From assembly GCA_946407715.1 (NCBI GenBank), contig CAMJPH010000060.1, positions 1 through 15,570 on the forward strand: DNA of 15,570 nt. Direction: 5' to 3'. This stretch comes from an uncultured Bacteroidales bacterium. Its GTDB lineage: Bacteria; Bacteroidota; Bacteroidia; Bacteroidales; WCHB1-69. Every line of letters starts with the position of its first letter. Within the stretch, counting starts at the first letter, position 1. Positions 1-7,527 of the stretch are shown in pieces. The position numbers and the translations under genes were made by a program. The notes beneath the pieces are model-generated. The model made no database searches and had not been told where the DNA came from. It worked only from the letters and a program-made list of their open reading frames with translations.

Positions 1-62
1 CGGATTTGAGGAACTACATTGTGGATAATTATGAGCATGAGGATTATGAAAAAAAGGAATAA
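1..62 (+). CDS. 3' end of an unidentified upstream gene (partial)
   Basis: A reading frame is open from the left edge (codons from base 3) to a TAA at 60-62. It encodes about 19 residues ending in a charged, acidic tail (…NYEHEDYEKKE). The hydrophilic tail and its position before the hairpin cluster and mpl fit the C-terminus of a real gene, but so short an open stretch could also occur by chance. No family can be recognised. Confidence 0.4.
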   Translation, partial: DLRNYIVDNYEHEDYEKKE

Positions 63-83
63 GGATGCCTATATTACTACCCC

Positions 84-143
84 GCCCTTCGGGCACCCCT
101 TCTAAAACAGAAGGGGAATTCGCCCGCCCGGCACAGTGTGCCG
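84..143. repeat. cluster of three GC-rich hairpins (probable interspersed palindromic repeat)
   Basis: Three perfect inverted repeats sit within 60 bases. GCCC-TTC-GGGC lies at 84-94; CCCCTTCT, a 5-nt loop and AGAAGGGG at 96-116; CGGCAC-AGT-GTGCCG at 129-143. The second is followed by AATT, not a T-run, so it is not a classical intrinsic terminator. The block follows the stop of the upstream partial gene and ends about 100 bp before mpl. Compact tandem hairpins of the form CCCC…/…GGGGAATT resemble dispersed intergenic repeats I recall from Bacteroidales genomes; that is memory, not a search. It might act as a 3' mRNA-stability element. Confidence 0.5.
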
Positions 144-240
144 TGGCCGGAAATAGTGCACGAGAGTGTTGACATCGCCAACAATACCACAGTGGCAGCA
201 AAAAGCTTTTTTCTGAGATACTTATGAATGGAAAACAAAC

Positions 241-1629
241 ATGCGAAACTTAAATCAAAAATATATGAGAGTACATTTTATCGCTATTGGGGGCAGCGCC
301 ATGCATAACCTCGCAATTGCACTGAAAATCAAAGGTTTTGATGTCTCAGGATCGGATGACGAGATATTTGATCCAGCTAAAGGACGACTATCCAAATATG
401 GAATCCTTCCGCAAGACATCGGCTGGCATCCGGAAAAGATCACCTCGGATTTGGATGCGGTCATTTTAGGAATGCACGCTCGCGAGGACAATCCGGAGCT
501 ACTGAAAGCAAAGGAGTTGGGACTCAAAATATACTCTTATCCCGAATACCTTTACGAACAAAGCAAAGACAAAATCCGTGTAGTGGTAGGCGGAAGCCAC
601 GGAAAAACCACGATCACTTCCATGATCATCCACGTGCTACAGCACCACCATATCGAGTGCGATTACATGGTTGGCGCACAATTAGATGGTTTTGAAGTGA
701 TGGTCCGACTGTCCGACACGGCAAAAATGATGATCATAGAGGGAGACGAATATCTCACCTCACCTATTGACCGCCGTCCGAAGTTCCATGTCTATCAGCC
801 GACTATCGGAATTATCAGTGGCATTGCGTGGGATCACATCAACGTTTTCCCCACATTCGAGAACTACGTGCAACAATTCGAGATTTTCGCCAAAATGATT
901 CCGCAGGATGGACAACTGATTTTTTGTCAAGAGGATGCGGAGCTTCAAAAACTTGGCGGAAGAATCACAAACACAACTTGCAAGCCATACGGCATCCATC
1001 CTTACTATATTAAGGACGGGATCACCTACCTCAAGACTGACGGACAGCCCGTGCCGCTGCAGATATTCGGCAAGCATAATCTGATGAACATCAACGCAGC
1101 TCGCCTCGCCTGCAACGCATTGGGATTGAGTGATGCGCAGTTCTACGAAGCTATCGCCAGTTTCAAGGGGGCTTCAAAGCGTTTGGAGTTAGTCGCAAAG
1201 AACGAACAATGTGCTGTATATAAGGATTTTGCCCATTCGCCCTCCAAACTCAAAGCCACCATCAACGCCGTGCGCGAGCAGTACCCAGACCGTAAATTGG
1301 TGGCCTGTATGGAGTTGCATACCTTCAGCAGTCTTACAGAAGAATTCCTGAAACAATACCGACATGCCATGGATGAGGCGGATACGGCCATCGTGTATTA
1401 CTCCCCCGCCGCCGTGCAGCACAAAAAACTACCACCCATCTCCCCCGACATGATATTCGAGGCTTTCCAACGCAAGGATTTGCAGATTTTCAACGATTCC
1501 AACGAACTGAAAAACAGCCTATTAAATATGGATTGGCATCATTGCGTACTGCTTTTGATGTCATCTGGTAATTTTGATGGAATTAATTTGAACGAATTCG
1601 GAGAAAAAATTGTACTTTTGCCCGCTTAA
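241..1629 (+). CDS. mpl: UDP-N-acetylmuramate:L-alanyl-gamma-D-glutamyl-meso-diaminopimelate ligase
   Basis: Mur-ligase family enzyme that joins the murein tripeptide L-Ala-D-Glu-mDAP, recovered from peptidoglycan turnover, directly to UDP-MurNAc in the cytoplasm. This short-cuts the MurC/D/E steps. The 462-residue product has an N-terminal nucleotide-fold start (VHFIAIGGSAMHNLA), the ATP-binding P-loop GGSHGKTT at about residues 117-124, a central IIEGDEY segment, and the C-terminal ligase part with DFAHSPSKLKAT and the MELHTFSSL stretch. Length is normal for Mpl. Met9 (ATG at 265) matches the usual family start (M-R-[VI]-H) better than the first ATG at 241; neither has a clear ribosome-binding site, so both are possible. 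The gene lies 56 bp before a DUF1573 gene on the same strand and has no terminator after it. Confidence 0.93.
   Translation: MRNLNQKYMRVHFIAIGGSAMHNLAIALKIKGFDVSGSDDEIFDPAKGRLSKYGILPQDIGWHPEKITSDLDAVILGMHAREDNPELLKAKELGLKIYSYPEYLYEQSKDKIRVVVGGSHGKTTITSMIIHVLQHHHIECDYMVGAQLDGFEVMVRLSDTAKMMIIEGDEYLTSPIDRRPKFHVYQPTIGIISGIAWDHINVFPTFENYVQQFEIFAKMIPQDGQLIFCQEDAELQKLGGRITNTTCKPYGIHPYYIKDGITYLKTDGQPVPLQIFGKHNLMNINAARLACNALGLSDAQFYEAIASFKGASKRLELVAKNEQCAVYKDFAHSPSKLKATINAVREQYPDRKLVACMELHTFSSLTEEFLKQYRHAMDEADTAIVYYSPAAVQHKKLPPISPDMIFEAFQRKDLQIFNDSNELKNSLLNMDWHHCVLLLMSSGNFDGINLNEFGEKIVLLPA
1587..1620 (+). promoter_or_regulatory. Bacteroidota-type promoter inside the 3' end of mpl
   Basis: TACTTTTG at 1613-1620 matches the Bacteroidota -7 consensus TAnnTTTG exactly. 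TTTG at 1587-1590 could serve as the -33 element, with a 22-nt spacer (slightly long). The predicted start site falls just after the mpl stop region and would give an A-rich leader of about 60 nt before the ATG at 1686, a leader type common in this phylum. The call is from motif matching only. Confidence 0.55.
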
Positions 1630-1685
1630 AAATAAAGAAAGAAAAGATTTCAAAAAATAAAAACAAACAACAAAAATAATTGACA

Positions 1686-2783
1686 ATGAAAAAGTTAAGC
1701 TTATTATTGTTAGCAGTTTTAACTTGTCTGGTTTGTCTTGCGCAACCGGAAATCAAGTTTGAAAACACAACCTGCGACTTCGGCAAAATCAAAGAAGAAG
1801 GTGGCAAGGTGACCGGCAAGTTCATCTTCACCAACGTCGGCAACCAACCTTTAGAATTGACCAACGTACGTCCCGGATGCGGCTGTACGGCGGCAAACTA
1901 CACCAAAGGGGCCATTGCTCCTGGCGAACAGGGCTATATTGAGGCTACATACAACCCTTACAACAGACCCGGTGCTTTCAACAAAAACATCCGAGTGACG
2001 ACCAACGAACCCCGTTTTACGGAAAACGACAAAGCCACGCCTCACATGATTTTCATCAAAGGCGAGGTCATCAAACGCCCCCCTACAGAGTTTGAGAAAG
2101 CTGGATATACCAAGTCTGCCGGCATGTTGCGCATCAAAGAACCCGATGTCGCCCACAACTTATTGAACACCCAAGTTACTATCGACACATTCTATGTTCG
2201 CAATTTCTGGACAAAACCTGTCACTTTCACCCTTGAGAAAAAGTACGATTTCATTTCTGAAATCTATCGTAGCTTTGGAGCAGAACTTCTGCCCGGCCAA
2301 GAAGGTTTCTTCGTTTTGAAATACGATGCCGCAAGCCGCAACACCTTCGGTCAAGTGAAAGATATTGTCACGTTCCAAACCAACGACTCCATCGAACCCG
2401 TGAAGCGTGTCCATTATGCAAACAACATCCGTGAGGATTTCTCTAAACTGACCGCAAAACAGTTGAAAAACGCCCCTGTATGCGAAATTTCCACGGACTC
2501 TATCGGCATGGGTAATTTCCAAAAGAACACCACGAGATCCGAGGTGATACGTGTATCGAACACCGGCAAATCGCCGCTGATTATCAGAAGCTTAGAATCC
2601 AGCGTCCCGATGTTCAGCGCAAAAGCTAACATCACGACCATCCCTGTCGGCGGCACTGCTGAAATCAACGTCACATTCAAGGCTCCCGGTCGCGCCAGCA
2701 CCCAAAACGCCACGTTGGACATCATCACAAACGATCCCGCCAATCCGGTTCGCACAGTGAAGCTCTCTGCGAAAATTTTGTAG
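1686..2783 (+). CDS. Secreted DUF1573-domain protein
   Basis: A 365-residue exported protein of unknown function. Residues 1-19 form a signal peptide (KK, then a leucine-rich core, ending CLAQ). A DUF1573 domain follows: FENTTCDFGKIKEEGG, then FTNVGNQPLELTNV, the characteristic GCGC cysteine pair and a GEQGYIEATYNP strand. The C-terminal about 90 residues repeat an Ig-like beta fold of the same style (IRVSNTGKSPLIIRSLES … AEINVTFKAPG … ITNDPANPVRTVKLSAKI). DUF1573 proteins are abundant in Bacteroidota envelopes; the fold resembles ASPM/SPD-2/Hydin-type Ig domains, and no enzymatic role is known. The frame can be extended to a TTG at 1680, but the ATG at 1686 begins the signal peptide and is the better start. 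The gene has its own likely promoter at 1587-1620 and ends 16 bp before a strong terminator. Confidence 0.88.
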   Translation: MKKLSLLLLAVLTCLVCLAQPEIKFENTTCDFGKIKEEGGKVTGKFIFTNVGNQPLELTNVRPGCGCTAANYTKGAIAPGEQGYIEATYNPYNRPGAFNKNIRVTTNEPRFTENDKATPHMIFIKGEVIKRPPTEFEKAGYTKSAGMLRIKEPDVAHNLLNTQVTIDTFYVRNFWTKPVTFTLEKKYDFISEIYRSFGAELLPGQEGFFVLKYDAASRNTFGQVKDIVTFQTNDSIEPVKRVHYANNIREDFSKLTAKQLKNAPVCEISTDSIGMGNFQKNTTRSEVIRVSNTGKSPLIIRSLESSVPMFSAKANITTIPVGGTAEINVTFKAPGRASTQNATLDIITNDPANPVRTVKLSAKIL

Positions 2784-2799
2784 TAATCATATAGATAAT

Positions 2800-2847
2800 A
2801 ATGTCAAAAAAAACACCGCGAAATTTTGCGGTGTTTTTTTTGACATT
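2800..2847. terminator. Bidirectional intrinsic terminator between convergent genes
   Basis: The left arm 2800-2819 and right arm 2828-2847 are perfectly complementary over 20 bp. The stem consists of CACCGC/GCGGTG next to the 8-nt loop, then A8/T8, then AATGTC/GACATT. Read on either strand, a GC-rich hairpin is followed by eight T residues. It lies 16 bp after the DUF1573 stop and 23 bp before the stop of the minus-strand anti-sigma-like gene, so it serves both convergent units. Confidence 0.93.
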
Positions 2848-2870
2848 ATTTCAAGGAAAGAATTATCGTC

Positions 2871-3392
2871 TCAAAACAACCGGCTGTGTCCTTTTTCTAT
2901 CTCCTCGTCCGTCGGGACCATCCGTGTTATCGTGTCCACGTCAATGACAATCGGTTTACCATGAATGACTTTTCTTGTGACCTTAGATGTATCTTTCGAA
3001 AAGCTACGAGGTTGCTCAACAGTTTTATCTGTATTTTTGTGAGAAACAGAACGTAACCCCTTTGGGAGCGCCTGCATTTTTTCTACTGCAAGTGTGTCTT
3101 CCGCAACATCACCTGAAACATTCTGCACCGTCAATCCAGAATCTACCGCAGGCACCACTGATTGTGAAGGCTGATTGGGAGGAAATGGTGCTTGATGTCC
3201 TTGTTTAAGCAGAATGAAAGTGCCGACCGCCACAATGGAGGCTGCACCTACCACCCAATATTTCACAGCCCCGCCGTGCAGGCCTGTCTTTCGTTTGTAC
3301 TGCCTCCAAGCTGCCTTAACGTAAGGGTAGGAGGCTTGTTCCGCTTTTTCTTTAATCAGTTTGTCAAAATCCGTCATATCATTCATTGTCAT
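2871..3392 (-). CDS. Single-TM putative anti-sigma / sigma-associated membrane protein
   Basis: A 173-residue protein of no recognised family. About 43 charged N-terminal residues (FDKLIKEKAEQASYPYVKAAW…) would face the cytoplasm. One membrane segment follows at about residues 44-63 (YWVVGAASIVAVGTFILL). The periplasmic tail is hydrophilic, rich in Pro, Ser and Thr. This topology, and a start overlapping the end of an ECF sigma gene, is what a membrane anti-sigma factor looks like, but no ZAS zinc motif or FecR domain is visible, so the role is inferred from context. In-frame ATGs exist at 3392, 3386 and 3377. The first overlaps the sigma stop (TGA at 3381-3379) by 14 bp and the last starts just past it; Met6 (MTDFDKLIKEKA) reads most naturally as the domain start. 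Transcription would stop at the terminator at 2800-2847. Confidence 0.65.
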   Translation of the reverse strand: MTMNDMTDFDKLIKEKAEQASYPYVKAAWRQYKRKTGLHGGAVKYWVVGAASIVAVGTFILLKQGHQAPFPPNQPSQSVVPAVDSGLTVQNVSGDVAEDTLAVEKMQALPKGLRSVSHKNTDKTVEQPRSFSKDTSKVTRKVIHGKPIVIDVDTITRMVPTDEEIEKGHSRLF

Positions 3393-3933
3393 ACAGTTTT
3401 ATAGATTCCATGAGGCGACATCTGGCCTGATTCACATGCCATGCAGACGTGTTTTCCGAAATGTCTAACTGTTGGGCGATTTCGCGATGCGAGAACCCCT
3501 CGAACACGAACATGTTGAACACAACCCGTGTAACCGGCGGCAACTGCTGTATTAATCCGACAATTTCCTCCGAAGAAATCTTCGAAATGGCATCGTTCAC
3601 ATTGTAATCCGGAAAATGAGAATCTTGAACATCGTCAATGTCCACCAGATTGACATTCTTGTCATACTTACGCCGGTAATCCAGTGCGGCGTTGCACACC
3701 ACACGTTTCAGCCACGCCTCAAAAGAACCTGAGTTTTCATATTTGTCAAGGTTAGAAAACACTTTCAAGAAACCTTCGCTGAGCATGTCGGCGGCCTCGT
3801 CCGTACTCCCGGCATAGCGCATGCATATACTCATGGCTGCACCATAGAAATACTTGAAGAGCTTATGTTGCGCACGACTACTGCCATTACGACAGTCTTG
3901 AACCCACTGCAACACTTCCGACTGCTCTTTCAT
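3379..3933 (-). CDS. ECF-type RNA polymerase sigma-70 factor
   Basis: A 184-residue extracytoplasmic-function sigma factor that redirects RNA polymerase to a specific promoter set. Region 2 covers about residues 22-90 (HKLFKYFYGAAMSICMRY, then DEAADMLSEGFLKVFSNL and SFEAWLKRVVCNAALDYRR, the promoter-melting and -10-binding part). Region 4 covers about 127-178 (LPPVTRVVFNMFVFEGFSH, then REIAQQLDISENTSAWHVNQAR, the helix-turn-helix for the upstream element). There is no region 1 or 3 and the length is typical. It overlaps the downstream TM protein gene and lies 46 bp after an outer-membrane barrel gene on the same strand, suggesting one envelope-sensing unit. It does not match a named sigma factor that I can assign with confidence. 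Confidence 0.92.
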   Translation of the reverse strand: MKEQSEVLQWVQDCRNGSSRAQHKLFKYFYGAAMSICMRYAGSTDEAADMLSEGFLKVFSNLDKYENSGSFEAWLKRVVCNAALDYRRKYDKNVNLVDIDDVQDSHFPDYNVNDAISKISSEEIVGLIQQLPPVTRVVFNMFVFEGFSHREIAQQLDISENTSAWHVNQARCRLMESIKLYDNE

Positions 3934-3938
3934 ATATA

Positions 3939-3946
3939 CAAACGTA
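3939..3946 (-). promoter_or_regulatory. -7-like element (TACGTTTG) directly before the sigma-factor start
   Basis: On the minus strand TACGTTTG is an exact TAnnTTTG match and ends only 5 nt before the ATG of the sigma gene (3933). A start site at the usual distance would fall at or next to the ATG, giving a leaderless or nearly leaderless transcript. No TTG/TTTG -33 element was found at the expected spacing (the nearest TTTTTG is about 27 nt upstream), so this may be coincidental. Confidence 0.35.
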
Positions 3947-3979
3947 TTTTAGAAACCGAATCTTGGGTGAAAACAAAAA

Positions 3980-4576
3980 TTATTTCAAAAATTTGAAACC
4001 AAGCGAAACAAGAATGGTATTGGCCAATTGTGTCTGGGTGACGGTCGTGACCGAATTACGGAAATTATCCGCAGCTATGCAATAACTCACATCGAAAACA
4101 AACCGCCAAACGTCAATTCCAAGACCGACTTGCCCTCCCCACTGCAGAGCCCCTGCTTTCCAATCGGTGCCAACCACATTGTCGGAGATTCTGAAATTAA
4201 AGCGAGGACCTAGTGTAAAGTGGAATTTGAAATTTTCCTTGTTTATGAAATGGAAACCCAACAATAAGGGGACTGCGATAGTGTGCTGTCGCAGTTTCGC
4301 ATTGGTGGAAATCTCTTCTATGACATTCTCTTTGAACGTGGAATTACTGAGCACATAATTCACTTCAGGCTGAAAAAAGAGCTTGTTCCCAAGTCTCAAA
4401 AAAGCACCAGCTTCCATTCCAAAATCCAAATTTGTGAGATTCATATAATTAGTCATGTTGCCAGCCGCCTTTATGCCCAAAGCCACTTGAGCCTGAACTT
4501 TACAGACGGTAAACGTATTCAACGCTACGAAAAACACGAACAGAGGCAGGGCGAATTTCATCGGGAGACTTTTCAT
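3980..4576 (-). CDS. Outer-membrane beta-barrel protein (porin-family, OMP_b-brl type)
   Basis: A 198-residue predicted outer-membrane barrel. Residues 1-30 form a signal peptide (basic MKSLPMKF, hydrophobic core, ending KVQAQ). The rest is a run of alternating amphipathic strands typical of small eight-stranded barrels of Bacteroidota: ALGIKAAGNMTNYMN, LFFQPEVNYVLSNS, TIAVPLLLGFHFINKENFKF, TLGPRFNFRISD, VGLGIDVWRFVFDVSY, and a final strand ILVSLGFKFLK ending near the C-terminus. The PEVNY and IAVPLLL patterns are hallmarks of this porin-like family. ATG codons at 4576 and 4561 (Met6) could both start it. It is the first gene of the barrel-sigma-TM protein series. No clear TAnnTTTG element was seen upstream. 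Confidence 0.82.
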   Translation of the reverse strand: MKSLPMKFALPLFVFFVALNTFTVCKVQAQVALGIKAAGNMTNYMNLTNLDFGMEAGAFLRLGNKLFFQPEVNYVLSNSTFKENVIEEISTNAKLRQHTIAVPLLLGFHFINKENFKFHFTLGPRFNFRISDNVVGTDWKAGALQWGGQVGLGIDVWRFVFDVSYCIAADNFRNSVTTVTQTQLANTILVSLGFKFLK

Positions 4577-4662
4577 CTTTGCTGTTCTTAAATTTCAAAT
4601 GAGAAAAGATAACGCACAACCAATCACTTTATTGTACGAAAATTCCCGCACTATTGGACAAC

Positions 4663-5727
4663 TTACTTATTAAGAGCCAAAGGAAAAGAGTATTGCGGGA
4701 GGAAAAGAATCTTATAGACTTTCGGGGAGGCGGTTCCCGATATCACATCATCATGGGTGACCGTCACCTCCGCCACAGGGTTTGCCATCGTTGCCTGACG
4801 GACACACACATCCGCTCTTGGAGATTCCGTGGCAGCCTCGACGAGTGGCAGTGTGGACGAGAATTTCGGATCGTAGAAGCAAACATACTCTTCCCTATCG
4901 CCTGAAAAGTCGGGAAACTCTACGCCGTCAATATACAGCATTGACAATTTCTTGTTGTAAATAAACTGGATATTGTCAATGTAGAGCGCGTCCCCTTTCG
5001 TTCCCTTCATCACATAACGATTTGTGGTAAAGGAGAACAGCAAGTAGCTTGGCCGACGAGTCCAGTTGTCCAGCGTGGGAATCGGGGCCTGTTCTGCTGT
5101 GGCCTTTTGCGGGGAGGCGAATGCCTTGAACGCCTGCTTGTACTGATACCATTGGCCGTTCCCTTTGTCCTGGAAATAGAAAATCGCGGAGGCGATGTCT
5201 GACGGCTGGCCGATATCCACAAAATCCCGGAAGTCACAGTCAGTATGCAGATGCGCTTTGGCGGAGGCCGTCACATTTCCTTTCATTTTGAACTTGGCCC
5301 AGAAATAGACCGAATCCGGACGAGCGGTGAACTTGTAGGCATATCCGTTCGCCCTGTCGGTGAAGCAATAGTTTTTCGGACTGGAAGCGCCCATCGCCGC
5401 CATGCACACGCGCCCACAGGTCAACGCGCCATTGGCAGCGACCCCGATGACCTTGTTGCAGCGGATCACCACGGCGTTTTTCCCGAAACGACCACTGACC
5501 CGCTGCAGGGAGGGCTGGTCTCCGCCACTTTTGTTGGAGACGGTGCTGGCGAAGATTCCAGTGGCCTCGTCGTAAGAATGCCATCCCGCAGGAGAGCTGG
5601 TCTCGCTGCCAGGCCAGTTTTCAAATCCGGGGTTGGGCGGCTGCGTGACCGACGACTGGCCGTAGCCATAAACGGTTAAGCCCATGCAAATGAGCAGAAT
5701 CCATAAATTCCGAAAACGATTTAGCAT
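4663..5727 (-). CDS. Secreted PCMD-like (putative carbohydrate metabolism domain) protein
   Basis: A 354-residue exported protein. A signal peptide ([17 protein letters not shown]) is followed by [21 protein letters not shown], the opening seen in PCMD and related jelly-roll domains of Bacteroidota. Further features are [13 protein letters not shown] and a late strand [13 protein letters not shown]. Residues from about 260 ([16 protein letters not shown], then [10 protein letters not shown] and a VYKILFLP end) look like a separate beta-sandwich typical of surface proteins. There is no lipobox cysteine and no evident T9SS C-terminal signal. Its first codons overlap the pyrD stop in ATGCTAA (5727-5721), so translation is probably coupled to pyrD even though the functions seem unrelated. 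The domain name is by pattern recognition and could be another galactose-binding-like family; function is unknown. Confidence 0.6.
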   Translation of the reverse strand: MLNRFRNLWILLICMGLTVYGYGQSSVTQPPNPGFENWPGSETSSPAGWHSYDEATGIFASTVSNKSGGDQPSLQRVSGRFGKNAVVIRCNKVIGVAANGALTCGRVCMAAMGASSPKNYCFTDRANGYAYKFTARPDSVYFWAKFKMKGNVTASAKAHLHTDCDFRDFVDIGQPSDIASAIFYFQDKGNGQWYQYKQAFKAFASPQKATAEQAPIPTLDNWTRRPSYLLFSFTTNRYVMKGTKGDALYIDNIQFIYNKKLSMLYIDGVEFPDFSGDREEYVCFYDPKFSSTLPLVEAATESPRADVCVRQATMANPVAEVTVTHDDVISGTASPKVYKILFLPQYSFPLALNK

Positions 5728-6629
5728 ATCCCTTTGATTTCGTTTATGTCAACAATACCCTCACGCCGGCAGAGTGCGGACAAATCGTCCAGCACATTCT
5801 TGCCTGCGAGCGGGTCGTTAAAATTCACGGTACCAATCTGCACGGCACTGGCGCCCGCCATCATGAATTCGAGGACATCCTCCGCCGTGTAAATACCGCC
5901 AATCCCGATCACGGGAACGCGGACCTGTTTGCAGACCGAATGGACCATGCGGAGCGCGATCGGCTTGATGGCCGCGCCCGACAATCCGGCATAGACGTTG
6001 TTGAAGACCGGTTTCCGTTTGCGGATGTCAATGGCCATGGCCTGGAACGTGTTGACTAACGAAAGCGCGTCCGCGCCGGCATCCTCACATGCCTGGGCCA
6101 TTTCCAGAATGTTCTCCGCATTCGGGGACAGCTTAACTATCAAGGGTTTCTTGCAGACCGCACGCACCTCTTTGACCACATCGTGCGCCACATCCGCTTT
6201 GATGCCGAAAGCCATGCCGCCGCTCTTCACGTTCGGGCAAGAGATGTTGAGTTCCAACATGTCAATATCTGCGGAAGAAAGCATCGTCGCACCCGTGATA
6301 TAGTCTTCCAAACTGTGACCGCCCATATTGGCAATCAGCACATTCCTGAAACGGCGCATCAAGGGAATCTCATTCGCGATGAAATACTCGACGCCCGGAT
6401 TCTGCAAACCCACGCTGTTCATCATCCCGGAAGCCGTTTCCCAGACCCGTATGCCTTCGTTCCCGTCTTTCGGATGAAGAGTCAGGCCTTTGGAGCAGAT
6501 TCCGCCCAGACACCCGACATCATACAGTTCATTATACTCTTCGCCGAACCCGAAAGTCCCTGAGGCGGCGATGACCGGATTCTTGAACGGGACTCCCGCA
6601 ATGTTCACCGACAAATCAACATTTTTCAT
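5721..6629 (-). CDS. pyrD: Dihydroorotate dehydrogenase, type 1B catalytic subunit
   Basis: FMN enzyme that oxidises dihydroorotate to orotate in de novo pyrimidine synthesis, in the cytoplasm. The 302-residue product shows [13 protein letters not shown] near the N-terminus, LQNPG, the active-site loop LNISCPN with the catalytic cysteine at residue 131 (cysteine is the class 1 base), [33 protein letters not shown], and the phosphate-binding [30 protein letters not shown]. The ATG at 6629 matches the family start; a 25-residue extension to 6704 is hydrophobic and not family-like. Type 1B enzymes normally work with the Fe-S/FAD subunit PyrK, often encoded next door. Here the upstream neighbour is a PrsW-like protease and no pyrK is in the window. 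The downstream gene overlaps it by 7 bp. Confidence 0.94.
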   Translation of the reverse strand: MKNVDLSVNIAGVPFKNPVIAASGTFGFGEEYNELYDVGCLGGICSKGLTLHPKDGNEGIRVWETASGMMNSVGLQNPGVEYFIANEIPLMRRFRNVLIANMGGHSLEDYITGATMLSSADIDMLELNISCPNVKSGGMAFGIKADVAHDVVKEVRAVCKKPLIVKLSPNAENILEMAQACEDAGADALSLVNTFQAMAIDIRKRKPVFNNVYAGLSGAAIKPIALRMVHSVCKQVRVPVIGIGGIYTAEDVLEFMMAGASAVQIGTVNFNDPLAGKNVLDDLSALCRREGIVDINEIKGIC

Positions 6630-6710
6630 CTCTATAACAATTTTTATTAAAATTCCATAAATTTGACTGGCAACACAGAATTGAACAATTTCAAAAACAG
6701 CCAACAGTCG

Positions 6711-7418
6711 CTACTGTCCCGACATTTTACTAACCCTACGCACAGCGAAACGCCACACGAAGAAGAAAAAGATCAGGAATCCAACATACAGAATGCCAGC
6801 CAACGGACTCACCTCCTGCATCGTATCGGTATCGCCATTGAGGTTGTTAACGTACATCAGCAGGAAATCGTACGTGCCGTGCAAGATGACAGGAATAATG
6901 TAAGCCAAGAAAAGATAACGATTTTTGTTTTGGAAGCGGAAGCGGGCCAATGAAAAGAAATAGCCCATGAAGATGGCGAAGAAGAAATGCGCGGGAACAG
7001 CAAAGATACCTCGTCCGACCGCCAGTCCCAATCCGCCCTGCATGATATACATCACGTTCTCGATACCCGCAAAGCCCAATCCCACAAACGCGGCATACTC
7101 CAAACCATCGTAGTACTCGTCAAAATTGGGATTTTTCCAGATGCAGAGATAAAGCATCAGCAACTTGCAGAATTCCTCAGGGAAAGCCGCGCCGAAAAAA
7201 GCCGTGTGGAAGGCGTCCCAACCTGGGGAGCTAAACACTTTGGGGACAAGAAACTGCAACAACCCTGCAACAGGAATGTCAATGAAAGCGGCCAACACGC
7301 CGAAAAGGAAAGCTTTCATCAACAACGGCCACGGTTCTTTGTTGAACGTGTCCCGTTTGTAGATGTAGCCCATTAATAGGACGACAGGGAGCAGAGAGGC
7401 GATTAGGATTATGTACAT
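6711..7418 (-). CDS. PrsW-family intramembrane metalloprotease (CAAX-protease-like)
   Basis: A 235-residue polytopic membrane protein with about seven hydrophobic segments. The putative active-site motifs of the PrsW (M82) family are present. EE-x-x-K occurs at residues 81-85 (PEEFCK). A GLEYAAFVGLGFAGIEN stretch supplies E107 and E120-N121. H144 lies in VPAHFFFAIFMGY, and H-x-x-x-D at 180-184 (HGTYD). In Bacillus, PrsW makes the first cut in the anti-sigma factor RsiW; the substrate here is unknown. An ECF sigma gene with a TM partner lies about 2.8 kb downstream, which is suggestive only. The start lies 43 nt after the end of a heptad-repeat array; it is separated from pyrD by 81 bp with no terminator. 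Confidence 0.85.
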   Translation of the reverse strand: MYIILIASLLPVVLLMGYIYKRDTFNKEPWPLLMKAFLFGVLAAFIDIPVAGLLQFLVPKVFSSPGWDAFHTAFFGAAFPEEFCKLLMLYLCIWKNPNFDEYYDGLEYAAFVGLGFAGIENVMYIMQGGLGLAVGRGIFAVPAHFFFAIFMGYFFSLARFRFQNKNRYLFLAYIIPVILHGTYDFLLMYVNNLNGDTDTMQEVSPLAGILYVGFLIFFFFVWRFAVRRVSKMSGQ

Positions 7419-7433
7419 GATTTTGGGATTTGA

Positions 7434-7527
7434 GACTTTGGACTAAGAACTAAGGACTGAGGACTTGAGACTTTGGATAATAACAATACCCCAGTCCACA
7501 GTCTCCAGTCTCCAGTCTTCAGTCCTC
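7434..7527. repeat. Inverted pair of 7-nt-period arrays (prsW-hslR gap)
   Basis: Six GACTNNR heptads run in exact 7-nt register: the trinucleotide ACT falls at 7435, 7442, 7449, 7456, 7463 and 7470. After a 16-nt AT-rich spacer, five heptads occur in the opposite orientation, with AGT at 7493, 7500, 7507, 7514 and 7521. The two arms are broadly complementary, so the region could fold as a long imperfect hairpin. It has no T-run and so does not look like an ordinary terminator. It fills nearly all the gap between the prsW start and the S4-gene stop. Confidence 0.85.

Noticed and set aside
200..211. AAAAAGCTTTTT palindrome upstream of mpl considered as a terminator
   Set aside because: The stem has only one G-C step and no loop; too weak for termination.
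1680..1685. TTG start two codons upstream for the DUF1573 gene
   Set aside because: The ATG at 1686 directly begins a normal KK-type signal peptide, so the rarer start is unnecessary.
5245..5679. 144-codon plus-strand open frame opposite the PCMD-like gene
   Set aside because: The minus-strand frame has a signal peptide and continues the coupled pyrD arrangement; the plus frame is arginine/glycine-rich noise.
6658..6665. TAAATTTG, a plus-strand TAnnTTTG match in the pyrD-prsW gap
   Set aside because: It points antisense into prsW, has no good -33 partner, and such motifs occur by chance in AT-rich gaps.
6630..6704. 25-residue N-terminal extension of pyrD
   Set aside because: Cytoplasmic PyrD starts at [12 protein letters not shown]; the extension is AT-rich intergenic sequence that happens to be open.
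7434..7527. CRISPR-like array
   Set aside because: Units are 7 nt with no spacers, and no cas genes are present; it is a short-period array, not CRISPR.
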